This document shows positions 19,567 to 29,391 of a DNA stretch of 64,000 nt, one piece after another. Origin of the DNA: Winogradskyella aurantiaca (GTDB taxonomy: Bacteria; Bacteroidota; Bacteroidia; Flavobacteriales; Flavobacteriaceae). The DNA is taken from assembly GCF_003362725.1 (NCBI RefSeq), contig NZ_QKTV01000004.1, positions 1 to 64,000 on the forward strand, given 5' to 3'. Under the pieces are notes generated by a model. It did no database searches and had not been told where the DNA came from. It worked only from the letters and a program-made list of their open reading frames with translations. Made by a program: the position numbers and the translations under genes. Within the stretch, counting starts at the first letter, position 1, and every line of letters starts with the position of its first letter.

Positions 19567-20615
19567 ACTAAATTTTCAAACCTTTTAATATCTAGTTCGT
19601 CTTCTAATGGTTGATTTGACTCAATACTATTGAAAAGCTGTTTTGTTGCATAGGGAGCTATCATAACACCTCGAGAACCAAATCCATTTAAAACATAAAG
19701 TTGTTTATATTTAGGATGTTGACCCACTAGAGGCCTTCGGTCCTTTACCGTAGGCCGAATTCCCGTACGATGGTCTATCACTTCTACAGGTAACCTTATA
19801 AAAGAATTTAACTTATCTAATAATTCTGCTTTACCCTGTTCCGTTGTATCTTTAAGCTTGTCATGATTATTGTAAGTAGCCCCTACTCTATACAGGTCAT
19901 CACCAAGTGGAATTACAAAAACACCAGATTTAATAGGTTCTTTCAATCCCAAACCTTTTATTCTAACCGTCAATACCTCTCCTTTATTACCACTAAGGGG
20001 TAAATAATTAAAAAATGGATTGTGCTTTAATCCATAGCCTTCGGCAAAGACAATTTGTTGCGCCTTGTATGATTGGTAGCTCAGACCATCCAATTTAACC
20101 TCCAGTTGATCATATTTGAATGAATCGTTCATCAAAAGTCCCTTTTCTCGTAAATACTTTTGATAAGTACTTATTAGAGCTTCGGTATACACCCGTCCAG
20201 TATGCAGTACTGTCCCAAATCCATGAGGAGCATCCACATTTGGATTGTCATTAATTGTTAATTCAAGGTCCATAAATGGAGCTAACCGAGGCTTATCAGC
20301 TGCCGTAAACCATTGATTTTGTTCTTCTATTGACGTAAATCGTCGTTTCAAAGGAAATCGGTAGTCAAATGTCTTATGAAGTTTCTCTTCTAACTTTTTG
20401 TAAAACGATGGTACAAGCTTAAGCTGCTCTTCAGCTCTCCATACCGGAGTAAAACGTTTTAAAATAACAGGATTATACATTCCTGCAGCAACAGATGAGG
20501 ATTGTTGTGATCCATTGTCAAACACAACAAAGGTCTTATCATGTTCACTCAGTATCTCACAGAGTGCAATGCCTGCCAGTCCACATCCAACAATAATGTA
20601 ATCTACTTCATTCAC
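19533..20615 (-). CDS. FAD-dependent oxidoreductase (DAO family)
   Basis: 360 residues with an N-terminal Rossmann dinucleotide motif (YIIVGCGLAGIALCEIL, residues about 6-22). Then come the DAO-type loop SSVAAGMYNPVILKRFTPVW, a substrate-domain region, and a C-terminal GIRPTVKDRRPLVGQHP / GFGSRGVMIAPY segment that closes the FAD site. The family oxidises amines or amino acids such as glycine or D-amino acids; the substrate cannot be called. It has no signal peptide and is cytoplasmic. It sits downstream of the gldN terminator and so is probably transcribed separately. Confidence 0.82.
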   Translation of the reverse strand: MNEVDYIIVGCGLAGIALCEILSEHDKTFVVFDNGSQQSSSVAAGMYNPVILKRFTPVWRAEEQLKLVPSFYKKLEEKLHKTFDYRFPLKRRFTSIEEQNQWFTAADKPRLAPFMDLELTINDNPNVDAPHGFGTVLHTGRVYTEALISTYQKYLREKGLLMNDSFKYDQLEVKLDGLSYQSYKAQQIVFAEGYGLKHNPFFNYLPLSGNKGEVLTVRIKGLGLKEPIKSGVFVIPLGDDLYRVGATYNNHDKLKDTTEQGKAELLDKLNSFIRLPVEVIDHRTGIRPTVKDRRPLVGQHPKYKQLYVLNGFGSRGVMIAPYATKQLFNSIESNQPLEDELDIKRFENLVQEDFLSNLGS

Positions 20616-20642
20616 GATTCAAAAATACGTGGATATTAGATA

Positions 20643-20676
20643 TTAAAAAACCCGCAACAGTATTGCGGGTTTGTTT
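20643..20676 (-). terminator. Terminator of the gldKLMN operon
   Basis: On the minus strand an AAACCCGCAA / TTGCGGGTTT stem with a 5-nt loop is followed by a T-rich tail, 17 bp past the gldN stop. Confidence 0.85.
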
Positions 20677-20692
20677 TATAATCTTGAGTTTC

Positions 20693-21607
20693 TTAGTAAC
20701 TCCACATATCTTGTTCGAAGTTTCTAATTTTCTCTCTAATACGTTCAGACTCTAGAAGTTGCATTAAGGCATTATCTGCAATATAATCTTTCACTTCTCT
20801 ATCTCCGTATACATTTTCTTCCTTGTACATGAGTCCACTGAAACGTCTGGTATTTAACAGGTGATCGAAAGATACTGGCACAGCACTGTTATAGTTGTTA
20901 AAGGCCTTAGCTTCATAGAGAATATCTCTGATCTCTGGATAAAAAACCCAGAATAAACCAATAGGCTCTTTGTTTGCTTCGTCATCTGAATCAATAAAGT
21001 TAACGTCTGGTGCAGCAGGAGCAATTCCTAAAATTCTCCAACGCAATTCACCTTGTCTTTTATCGAAATACCATAACCCTTTGATTAAGTAAGCACTGAT
21101 ATCGCCTGCTCCAATCTCACGTCTTTTGATATATTCCTCTGGAACATCATCTATAGAAGTAATACCTTCTGCATTCATATAATCAATACCAGCGTCTAAT
21201 ATTTCAGCTTTCTTTAAAGATGGCTCCAATTCCTCCATTGTACGCTCTGTAGTAAAGTATTCATCTGCGTATACTTTTGGAATCATTCCATTCTCAATGT
21301 TAGCCATAAGTACGTGCCATAAAGATCTACGGTCTGCACTCATATTTACCGTATCAATTGGATACAACAAAGGAAAGTTTACTCGCTCATCTAAAACTAC
21401 TTTTTCCCAAGTCATTTTAGAAAACAGGATGTCTCTGTCATCAACATAACCATACTCTAATGGTCTATCGTTATCTAAGAGTAACTGAGCTTCTGTTTTT
21501 AAGCCTATTTCCTCTGGAATCTTTGCGTTCAGGATATTTGCCTGTGCCATCATTGACTGCGCAGCCATCAATCCTACTAGAGTTAAAAAATATGCTTTTA
21601 GTTTCAT
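20693..21607 (-). CDS. gldN: Gliding motility / T9SS ring protein GldN
   Basis: 304 residues with an N-terminal signal peptide (MKLKAYFLTLVGLMAAQSMMAQ). The body matches GldN/PorN (DDRDILFSKMTWEKVVLDERVNFPL, LKKAEILDAGIDYMN, LRWRILGIAPAAP, PIGLFWVFYPEIRDIL, NARRFSGLMYKEENVYGDREV region). GldN binds the lipoprotein GldK to form a large periplasmic ring at the outer membrane in the T9SS. It is the last gene of gldKLMN, 56 bp after gldM, and is followed by a terminator. Confidence 0.96.
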   Translation of the reverse strand: MKLKAYFLTLVGLMAAQSMMAQANILNAKIPEEIGLKTEAQLLLDNDRPLEYGYVDDRDILFSKMTWEKVVLDERVNFPLLYPIDTVNMSADRRSLWHVLMANIENGMIPKVYADEYFTTERTMEELEPSLKKAEILDAGIDYMNAEGITSIDDVPEEYIKRREIGAGDISAYLIKGLWYFDKRQGELRWRILGIAPAAPDVNFIDSDDEANKEPIGLFWVFYPEIRDILYEAKAFNNYNSAVPVSFDHLLNTRRFSGLMYKEENVYGDREVKDYIADNALMQLLESERIREKIRNFEQDMWSY

Positions 21608-21663
21608 TGTCTTAAGTTTATAATTTGGGACGCATCATTTCAAATGAAACGAGACTATCTTTT

Positions 21664-23232
21664 TTAGTTTGTTACTTCAACAGTTAATGGAAGTGGTGTC
21701 TTCAAGTTATACTTGCTATTGCCCTGGATCTTTGCCTTAATATCAAAGATTTGAATAATATCACCAGGTCTAGCTCTTTTAATAACACCTTTAGCCTGAG
21801 CATTCATTTTTGTTCCTTGAACAACTACTGTAGGCTGACCAGGAACTTTTAATTTAAATGACTGTACCTGAATTGGTAAATCAAAATCAAAATCATCAAG
21901 CTTAGCACCAATAGTACCAATTTCAACATTACGTTTAGGTAGTTTTACCATACCGTCCTGTCCACCGATAGTACCAGTTGGTTTAGGAATGTCCTTAATT
22001 CTGTATAATTTACTGTCTGAAACAACCTTCCCACCATCCAAAGTAGCATCTACTTTAATGGTAACTTCTCTACCAGATCCTGGCGTCATAACATACTTCC
22101 CATTTCCTACTTCCCTAAGTCCTGGGGCTGTTGCTTTTACCTTATTATCTGGAACACCAGAGAATGAAATGGTCATTGGGTTTTCAACACCACGATATAC
22201 CACATTCATTTTATCAGCTGCAATAGTAGCTGAATTTGGTTGAGGCACTACCACATAGTTTCCTTTAATTGGAATTTCTAATGGCTGACCATCTTCCATG
22301 AAAGTGAAGGTACCTGAGATATCTTTCTTACCAACATTACCAACGTTAAAGTTTAGTCTTGCCGCACCTGTGGAATCCATAGCTTCTTCCACATTGATAT
22401 CATTGCCACCTACAGACATAGCTGTTGGCTTTACATTGGCATACTTTCCAAGCACTACTTTACCAGAGAATTGCTCACCAGCAAAAAAGGCCGACTTATC
22501 TGCTAATACAATAGCCTGATAGTTTTTAAGAGTCACAGCTTCATCTAATGTATTACCTAAGAACAGATTATACATGTTAGTCTCTGTAACTTTAACATCG
22601 TTCTGCATTGCTGTAATTTTTGTGTAAGAAGCAATAGCTGGAAAACCTTTAAAATTGTAATCTAAAAATCCAATCTTCGCACCATCTAATGGCTTTACGT
22701 CGCTAAAGTCAAAACGCTTTTCAAAGTCTTCAACAGCAGACTGGTATTTAATATCATCACCAATAATAGCTTTAATGTCTGATTTGTATTTCTCCATTAT
22801 CGCCATAACGCGGTCACCTTCCTTCGTTAAACGGTCTCCAGTAAACCAGGCTTCGTCAAGGATGTCTGTTTTATCCATTGCTTGGAATGGTAACTTACCA
22901 TTTTCATCAAGCTCGTATCCACCTTCCTTGATGATGAACTGTTTTACTTTTTCTAAATCTCCGTAGAATTTATCTGAAACTGCTGCTATTTGATCAGCTT
23001 TTTCTGCAGCCTCCTTAAACTCAAGCGGTTTTTCTTCCGCTTTTGTCATTAGGTTTGCTAACATTCCAGCATTTCTTTCTGTTGCCGACTCATTGGATGT
23101 TTCGAACTTCTCGTCCATTAATCCAAATGCGGAGAGCACTTCCTTGGACATGTTCATTGCCATCATGGCAATAAATACCAAGTACATTAGGTTAATCATT
23201 TTCTGCCTTGCAGATACATTTCCTCCTGCCAT
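21664..23232 (-). CDS. gldM: T9SS/gliding motor protein GldM
   Basis: 522 residues. The N-terminus (MAGGNVSARQKMINLMYLVF) contains Arg9 and one membrane helix (about 12-35). In the family this pairs with GldL and is needed to couple proton flow to rotation. The remainder is a long periplasmic part with four domains, starting helical (D1: FETSNESATERNAGMLANLM) and continuing as beta-rich Ig-like domains (GTFTFMEDGQPLEIPIKGNYVVV). GldM dimers span the periplasm to reach the GldKN ring. Length is as usual. Confidence 0.96.
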   Translation of the reverse strand: MAGGNVSARQKMINLMYLVFIAMMAMNMSKEVLSAFGLMDEKFETSNESATERNAGMLANLMTKAEEKPLEFKEAAEKADQIAAVSDKFYGDLEKVKQFIIKEGGYELDENGKLPFQAMDKTDILDEAWFTGDRLTKEGDRVMAIMEKYKSDIKAIIGDDIKYQSAVEDFEKRFDFSDVKPLDGAKIGFLDYNFKGFPAIASYTKITAMQNDVKVTETNMYNLFLGNTLDEAVTLKNYQAIVLADKSAFFAGEQFSGKVVLGKYANVKPTAMSVGGNDINVEEAMDSTGAARLNFNVGNVGKKDISGTFTFMEDGQPLEIPIKGNYVVVPQPNSATIAADKMNVVYRGVENPMTISFSGVPDNKVKATAPGLREVGNGKYVMTPGSGREVTIKVDATLDGGKVVSDSKLYRIKDIPKPTGTIGGQDGMVKLPKRNVEIGTIGAKLDDFDFDLPIQVQSFKLKVPGQPTVVVQGTKMNAQAKGVIKRARPGDIIQIFDIKAKIQGNSKYNLKTPLPLTVEVTN

Positions 23233-23282
23233 AATAATTAGTTTTTAGGTTAATTAATTAAATAGATTGAGATAAAAACTAA

Positions 23283-23915
23283 TTAGCTCTTATTCATTGC
23301 AGAAAGCATACCACCATACACTCCATTTAATGAAGATAAGTTAGATGCTAAGGATTGCATTTGCTCTTTCAACTTAGTTGCATTCTCAACAGCTTCTTCA
23401 TTAATTGAAGCCTGACGATTAATGCTATCTAATTGCACTTTATAAAGACTGTTTAATGATTCCATTTGTGCAGCCGCCAATGAAAGTTCTTCACCATACT
23501 TTTTAGTTGCAGCCATAGAATCTACAGTAGGATTTAAATTTTTAGCCGCACCTTCAAAGTTTTTGATGCTGTCACCTAAGCTTGACATTAACTCACCATC
23601 AATCTTAGCTTCTTTTAATAACTCATCTAATTTTTTAGATAATTGTGCTTCAGCATCTTTTGGAGTCTGCTTCTTGTTTTTCCCTTTAGAATCACCACCA
23701 GCTAATTCTGGATATACTAAAGACCAATCAAGATCTCCTTTTACTTTTTCAAAAGCCGAGTATGTAAATACTAGAGCTTCTACAATCATACCTAAGGTTA
23801 GAATCTCTGAACCAAAAGGCCAGTGTTGAATTTTAAACAATGCTCCAACAATTACAATTGCAGCTCCTAGTCCATAGACCATGTTAGTAACAGTTATTTT
23901 TCCTTTCTGTGCCAT
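23283..23915 (-). CDS. gldL: T9SS/gliding motor protein GldL
   Basis: 210 residues. Two N-terminal membrane helices (residues about 13-28 and 38-55) are separated by the short loop KIQHWPFGSE, and the second carries the conserved acidic residue (Glu46 in GMIVEALVF). The rest is a cytoplasmic coiled-coil-rich domain of about 150 residues. GldL forms a pentamer around the GldM dimer and converts the proton gradient into rotation. It lies 50 bp upstream of gldM. Confidence 0.96.
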   Translation of the reverse strand: MAQKGKITVTNMVYGLGAAIVIVGALFKIQHWPFGSEILTLGMIVEALVFTYSAFEKVKGDLDWSLVYPELAGGDSKGKNKKQTPKDAEAQLSKKLDELLKEAKIDGELMSSLGDSIKNFEGAAKNLNPTVDSMAATKKYGEELSLAAAQMESLNSLYKVQLDSINRQASINEEAVENATKLKEQMQSLASNLSSLNGVYGGMLSAMNKS

Positions 23916-23989
23916 AATTTCAATTTTAGTTTAAGTTAAATGGATAACTTAAGTAGGTTAATTAATAATTTTTAAGTCTTGTTGTTTGT

Positions 23990-25342
23990 TTAATTTGTTG
24001 CAGCATTTTTAGTTACTTCTGTACCCATGTAATCTTGTACAGTTCTAAATCCGATGTAACTTCTAGCTGAATCTGCATATTCATAATCTCTAGAACTCAC
24101 TTGTAAGAAGTAAGCAACATCTTTCCAGGATCCTCCTCTAACTACTTTTCTAGAGTTATTTGGATCATTAACATTAGGATTAATACTAGAGGAATAATTA
24201 TATGATGCTGGGTCGTAAGATCCATTTACCCACTCAGACACGTTACCTGCCATGTTGTAAAGGTTAAAATCATTTGGATCGTAAGCATCCACTTCTACAG
24301 TATAAAGTGCCATATCTGCAGCATAGTCTCCTCTTAATGGTTTAAAATTTGCCATAAAACAACCTCTATCATTTTTGGTGTATGGTCCTCCCCATGGATA
24401 GGTAGCTCCTTGAAGACCGCCTCTTGCTGCATATTCCCACTCTGCCTCAGACGGTAATCTGTAAGAGTTAACAGGCTGATGCCCCTTACTCTTCTGGTAA
24501 GCATTATGGTTTAAAGTTCTCCACTGGCAAAATGCCTGTGCTTGTTTCCAAGATACTCCAACTACAGGATAATCTCCATAAGCCTGATGCCAGAAATAAT
24601 CATTGTGCATTGGCTCATTATAAGAGTAAGCAAAATCACGAATCCAAGCTGTAGTATCTGGATAAACCTCTATTTCTTCTTTAATGATAACATCAGATCG
24701 CTTCAGATTTCTATCCTTTGCCGCTTTCTGGATGTCCATGTACGTATACTGAAATTTAAATTTCTTAACATCCCAAGTACGCTGACCGTTGTACGATTCT
24801 TCCAATGGAAGATACATTTGGTCCATAACTTCAGCATACAACTCATCTGGATAATCTTCCGTTCTAAAGACGATATCGACATCTCTGTTTATTTTACGCT
24901 GCTCGTTACCGTAGGTGTTAAGCATATAACTTTCATAAGCGTTCAACTCATCATCCTCTGCATCCATGTAGGCATATTCACCTATATCACCATTTCCAGG
25001 AGTTTTCCCTTCAAGGTCAGCCATTTCTGCAAGGTTTAATCTGATGATTGAGTCACGAACCCAGTTTACAAACTGTCTATACTCAGAATTTGAGATCTCT
25101 GTCTCATCCATATAGAAAGCTCTAACGGTAGCTGTTTTGGTAGGTGCATCCATTACGCCTGCTAAATCATCGTCGGACTTACCCATTATAAAAGCACCAC
25201 CTGGGACAAGGGTCATGCCGTAAGGCTTTTCAGGATGCCATTTCTTTCCTGGCGCCCCTACTAGCTGTCCTTTATCACCAGAGTTACAACTAGTGATAAT
25301 TGCAAGGACTAATGTTAACAAAATAAGCTTCTTAATATTCAT
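23990..25342 (-). CDS. gldK: Gliding motility lipoprotein GldK
   Basis: 450 residues. The signal ends in a lipobox (ITSC, Cys19), so it is an outer-membrane lipoprotein. An SUMF1/FGE-like fold runs from VPGGAFIMGKSDDD to VVRGGSWKD and FRTVQDY, as in all GldK/PorK. The formylglycine-generating cysteines are not expected to be used; the role is structural, as the GldK-GldN ring. First gene of the operon. Confidence 0.96.
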   Translation of the reverse strand: MNIKKLILLTLVLAIITSCNSGDKGQLVGAPGKKWHPEKPYGMTLVPGGAFIMGKSDDDLAGVMDAPTKTATVRAFYMDETEISNSEYRQFVNWVRDSIIRLNLAEMADLEGKTPGNGDIGEYAYMDAEDDELNAYESYMLNTYGNEQRKINRDVDIVFRTEDYPDELYAEVMDQMYLPLEESYNGQRTWDVKKFKFQYTYMDIQKAAKDRNLKRSDVIIKEEIEVYPDTTAWIRDFAYSYNEPMHNDYFWHQAYGDYPVVGVSWKQAQAFCQWRTLNHNAYQKSKGHQPVNSYRLPSEAEWEYAARGGLQGATYPWGGPYTKNDRGCFMANFKPLRGDYAADMALYTVEVDAYDPNDFNLYNMAGNVSEWVNGSYDPASYNYSSSINPNVNDPNNSRKVVRGGSWKDVAYFLQVSSRDYEYADSARSYIGFRTVQDYMGTEVTKNAATN

Positions 25343-25385
25343 AGTAACTCAAGGTTAAATTAGTTGTTCATAAGTTTTGAGGTGG

Positions 25386-25417
25386 TAAACATATTATCTA
25401 TTTTTTGAATAAACAAC
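25386..25417 (-). promoter_or_regulatory. Candidate gldKLMN promoter
   Basis: The minus strand reads GTTG (25417-25414), 20 bp, then TATGTTTA (25393-25386), 44 bp upstream of gldK. This approximates the Bacteroidota -33 TTTG / -7 TAnnTTTG promoter. Confidence 0.4.
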
Positions 25418-25503
25418 TTTTTTCAAAGTTTTTTTACACTTTATCCAAAAAAACTGCATTTTATCGATGTTTTGACCCCTATCCTATCGACGAAATGCAC
25501 AAT

Positions 25504-26670
25504 TTATACGATATTCTTCCTATAAGCCTTAAACCAGCGTTCAGGAATCTCATCCTGTGTTGCACGCACGTAATCCTCATAACTGCAAGGTAATAACGTA
25601 TGCTTCTTCAATTTATTACTAACATCTGGTAAAAAGGGAATCTCGATCCACCAGCGGTTAGTTTTCAAACTTTTATAAAAAATCAACTCATCATTTTCAA
25701 TAAGAACCCGATACTTCTGAAACGCACTGTCATTTTGAAAATCATCATCATTCACACGAGCGTTAAATCCTTCTATGAAATACCAAATCATTTGAGCAAT
25801 AAGCATATCATTTATATCACCCTTATTACCTGTCTTGTATTCATAGACTCCAAATGATGAAACTTTATTACTGATTCCAGCATATCTGGTTATGGCACAA
25901 ATGTCTCTTCCATTAAACCCATTAGGCGAATACTTCTGGCGGCCTTCAAATTCTGAGGCTCTTATTGATCTTAAGTCCACACTTACAATGTTTGCATCAC
26001 GAAGAACCGGCTCAGCCAAAGAGATATTAGAAACAATCTCACCCAGTCGGTAGGGTTCAAAGTACAAACGATCCATCAGATCTATTTCCTCCTGAGAATT
26101 GAAATAAGTCTGATATCCTAATGTGGCGTAATTAAATAGATTATACGGCTCTTCAACTATAACTTTTCCTATGTAACTAGAATTCTTAATAGGCAAAGCA
26201 GCATCTCCAAGATCAAACTTTGCATCAACACTCACTATATTGATCATTGGCCTTAGTTCGTCATAAGCTCTGTAATTGACATAAGTAAGATCCTGACTTC
26301 CTCCTATTATAATAGGTGTAATGTTCTTTTCAATAAGAACACTTAAACAAGTTTGTAAAGCATAATAGGTATCATCAATAGAATCCCCAGGAAGCAAATC
26401 ACCAAGATCAGCGATTTTGGCATGCCAACTTCCTTCTAATAAACTGTATAAAGCATGTCTAATACCAGCGAAATTTAATTCTTCACCCATATAATCCTCA
26501 TCATTACGGTTTTCTGCAACCCCAATAATGGCGAGCTCTATATTGTCTAATTCTGGTAAGCCGTTTTGTTGAGAGTGTATTTCAATTTTTTTTCCTAGGG
26601 CTTGATTTGATAATAGCTCTGTGTGCGCTAATACTTCATCTGATACAGGAGACAAAAAATTGAAATTCAT
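25504..26670 (-). CDS. Arginase/formimidoylglutamase-fold protein with degenerate metal ligands
   Basis: A 388-residue protein of the ureohydrolase fold. The recognisable motif positions are altered: GGSQD (residues 123-127) where GG[GD]H is expected, VDAKFD (148-153) where DAHxD is expected, and SVDLRS (230-235) where SxDxD is expected. Of the six usual Mn ligands both His and one Asp are replaced (Gln, Lys, Arg), so a binuclear Mn site is unlikely. Formimidoylglutamase-like annotation of this gene should therefore be treated with care; a structural or regulatory role is more likely. It abuts topA (start directly after the topA stop) and lies 161 bp upstream of gldK. Confidence 0.75.
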   Translation of the reverse strand: MNFNFLSPVSDEVLAHTELLSNQALGKKIEIHSQQNGLPELDNIELAIIGVAENRNDEDYMGEELNFAGIRHALYSLLEGSWHAKIADLGDLLPGDSIDDTYYALQTCLSVLIEKNITPIIIGGSQDLTYVNYRAYDELRPMINIVSVDAKFDLGDAALPIKNSSYIGKVIVEEPYNLFNYATLGYQTYFNSQEEIDLMDRLYFEPYRLGEIVSNISLAEPVLRDANIVSVDLRSIRASEFEGRQKYSPNGFNGRDICAITRYAGISNKVSSFGVYEYKTGNKGDINDMLIAQMIWYFIEGFNARVNDDDFQNDSAFQKYRVLIENDELIFYKSLKTNRWWIEIPFLPDVSNKLKKHTLLPCSYEDYVRATQDEIPERWFKAYRKNIV

Positions 26671-29169
26671 TTAGTTCTTCTTTTTCGTAGCTTTTTTTCT
26701 TGTTGTTTTTTTCTTTGGGGCAGCTTTATCAAGTTCGGCAATGGCTTGTTCCAAGGTCATTTCCGACACATCAACAGTTTTAGGCAATTCTACCTTCTGT
26801 TTTCCTTTAATAATATTATGGCGTCCCCAACGAGCCTTTTCAATTCTAATACCAGCTTCAGGCCAGTCATGAATCAACTTTTCTTTTTCTTTTTGAATCT
26901 TATCTTCGATCAAAGTTACAATATCAGACTCAGAAAGATTGTCCCAATCATACTTTTTATTGACATTAATAAAGAGATTGTTCCACTTAATAAAAGGCCC
27001 AAATCTCCCTTTACCCTTGGTTACATCCAAGCCCTGGTATGAATAGATTGGTGCGTCAGCTTTCTCTTTCTCCTTAATATATACTATGGCATCATCCAAA
27101 TCTACACCTAAAGGATCTACCCCCTTAGGTAACGAAACAAACTTTTTCCCGTAGCGCACATAAGGGCCATATCGTCCATTATTCACCTCTACCTCATCCT
27201 CTTTGTAGTGCCCTAGGGATTTAGGTAGTTTAAACAAATCCATCGCTTCTTCGAAAGTAATGGAGCTTAACTGCTGATCAGGCGATAAACTAGCAAATTG
27301 TGGCTTTTCTTCTTCATCAACAGTTCCAATCTGAACCATAGGACCAAATCTACCCAATCGTACACTGACTTGTCTGCCAGATACAGGGTCAACACCCAAC
27401 ACCCGTTCTCCAGATTCACGCTCGGCATTTTCTTTTACATCTTCAACTTGCGGATGAAATCCTTTATAAAAATCTTTCATCATGGATCGCCAATCTTCTT
27501 TACCATCAGCGATATCATCAAAATTTTCTTCTACCCGAGCAGTAAAATTGTAATCTAAAATAGATTCGAAATTATTGACCAAGAAATCGGTAACTATCAT
27601 TCCTATATCTGTTGGAACGAGCTTACCTTTATCTGATCCAACTCTTTCCGTAAGTGTCGATTCCTTAACTGAGCCGCCCTCAGCCAACAATTGTATATAA
27701 TGACGTTCAGTACCATCAACCGTCCCTTTTTCTATATAATTTCTATTTTGAATAGTAGATATAGTTGGAGCATATGTTGAGGGCCTTCCAATTCCTAACT
27801 CCTCCAATTTCTTTACTAGTGAAGCTTCTGTATATCTTGCCGGTGGTCTCGTAAATCGTTCAGTTGCACTGATAAAAACTGAATCTAAAGCATCATTGAC
27901 ACTTAAATCTGGTAATAAGCCAGACTGCTCCTCTTCCTCTGTATCCGTTCCTTCTAAATAAACCTTTAGAAATCCATCGAAAGTGATAACCTCTCCATTG
28001 GCAACAAAATTTTGAGCAACAGGCCTATCGCCATTAATAGCAATTTTTACATTGGTGCGTTCTAAACTTGCCTCACTCATTTGAGAGGCAATTGCTCGTT
28101 TCCAAATAAGCTCGTAGAGTCGAGCCTGATCTCTTTCGGCATTGACAGATTGATTCTCGAAATTGGTAGGCCTGATAGCTTCGTGTGCTTCTTGTGCACC
28201 TTTGGACTTACCTTTATAATTACGCGGATTACTGTATACATCCCCATAATTGTTTGTAATAGCAACCTGAGCTCCATTTCGTGCTTCATCAGATAGGTTT
28301 ACACTATCTGTTCTCATATAGGTAATTAACCCAGCTTCATATAATCGCTGTGCATTGCTCATTGTTCTGCTTACAGAAAAACCTAGTTTCCTAGCTGCTT
28401 CTTGTTGCAAGGTAGATGTTGTAAATGGAGGTGCTGGAGATTTCTTGACGGGTTTCTTCTCCAGATTTGAAACCGAAAAATCAGCGCTTAACACTATGTC
28501 TAGAAAGTCCTCAGCCTCTTGACGTGAGGTGAAATTTTTTGGAAGTTTGGCCTTAAAACGCTTTCCATCGCTAGTACTAAACTCAGCATCCACTCGGAAT
28601 GAAGCAACAGGGTTAAACTCCTTAATTTCTCTTTCACGCTCTACGATAAGTCTTACGGCAACAGATTGCACGCGTCCTGCTGACAGACCTCCTTTAACCT
28701 TGCGCCACAGGACCGGAGACAATTCGTAACCTACAATTCTATCCAATACACGTCGCGCCTGTTGCGCATCAACTAAATGATAATCAATACTTCTAGGATT
28801 GGCTACCGCTCGCTCGATAGCGGATTTAGTGATTTCGTGAAATACTATACGCTTTGTTTTGGATTTCTCAAGATTTAGTACTTCAGCTAAATGCCAGGCT
28901 ATGGCCTCTCCTTCGCGGTCTTCATCACTAGCCAACCAAACGATCTCTGCTTTTTTAGCTAGGTCTTTTAGTTTTTTGACGACATCCCGTTTATCCTTAG
29001 AAACTTCGTATTTAGGTTTAAAATCCCCTTCTACATCGACTCCCAGCTCTCTTGAAGGAAGATCAGAAATATGGCCAAAACTGGACTCGACTCGGAAGTC
29101 TTTTCCTAAAAATTTCTCAATGGTTTTAGCCTTTGCAGGAGACTCAACAATCACTAAATTCTTTGACAT
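26671..29169 (-). CDS. topA: DNA topoisomerase I (type IA)
   Basis: 832 residues from MSKNLVIVESPAKAKTIEKFL; two further in-frame ATGs at 29175 and 29172 lengthen it by two residues. The Toprim domain has the acidic triad SDEDREGEAIAWHL, and the catalytic tyrosine lies in LITYMRTDSVNLS. Several C-terminal Toprim_C repeats (GPYVRYGKKFVSLPKG and similar) replace zinc fingers, and the protein ends in a Lys-rich tail. It relaxes negatively supercoiled DNA. It is followed without a gap by the arginase-fold gene. Confidence 0.97.
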   Translation of the reverse strand: MSKNLVIVESPAKAKTIEKFLGKDFRVESSFGHISDLPSRELGVDVEGDFKPKYEVSKDKRDVVKKLKDLAKKAEIVWLASDEDREGEAIAWHLAEVLNLEKSKTKRIVFHEITKSAIERAVANPRSIDYHLVDAQQARRVLDRIVGYELSPVLWRKVKGGLSAGRVQSVAVRLIVEREREIKEFNPVASFRVDAEFSTSDGKRFKAKLPKNFTSRQEAEDFLDIVLSADFSVSNLEKKPVKKSPAPPFTTSTLQQEAARKLGFSVSRTMSNAQRLYEAGLITYMRTDSVNLSDEARNGAQVAITNNYGDVYSNPRNYKGKSKGAQEAHEAIRPTNFENQSVNAERDQARLYELIWKRAIASQMSEASLERTNVKIAINGDRPVAQNFVANGEVITFDGFLKVYLEGTDTEEEEQSGLLPDLSVNDALDSVFISATERFTRPPARYTEASLVKKLEELGIGRPSTYAPTISTIQNRNYIEKGTVDGTERHYIQLLAEGGSVKESTLTERVGSDKGKLVPTDIGMIVTDFLVNNFESILDYNFTARVEENFDDIADGKEDWRSMMKDFYKGFHPQVEDVKENAERESGERVLGVDPVSGRQVSVRLGRFGPMVQIGTVDEEEKPQFASLSPDQQLSSITFEEAMDLFKLPKSLGHYKEDEVEVNNGRYGPYVRYGKKFVSLPKGVDPLGVDLDDAIVYIKEKEKADAPIYSYQGLDVTKGKGRFGPFIKWNNLFINVNKKYDWDNLSESDIVTLIEDKIQKEKEKLIHDWPEAGIRIEKARWGRHNIIKGKQKVELPKTVDVSEMTLEQAIAELDKAAPKKKTTRKKATKKKN

Positions 29170-29349
29170 CATCAATTTTTTGAGGGTACAAATGTAATTG
29201 AAAAATAAGTTACTTACCTAATCGCATACCAAATGGGACCTTTAAACAATCGTTAAAAATGATGAACATTATTGCAATTATGATAAAATATTGGATCGTC
29301 TTAACCACCTCTTTTACTGACATAATGTCATTTCTGAAGAAATTAGTCT

Positions 29350-29357
29350 TATCTTTG
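29350..29357 (+). promoter_or_regulatory. -7 box of the miaB operon
   Basis: TATCTTTG matches TAnnTTTG exactly and ends 34 bp before the miaB ATG. No good -33 TTTG at the usual distance. Confidence 0.4.
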
Positions 29358-29391
29358 CTACCTTAAAAACTGAAGACGTTTACGCGAATTA

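Noticed and set aside
24542-25039. Plus-strand 165-codon frame opposite gldK
   Set aside because: Antisense to a well-supported gene, with no domain or start signal.
25504-26670. Active formimidoylglutamase (hutG)
   Set aside because: Metal-ligand residues are replaced and no histidine-degradation genes lie near.
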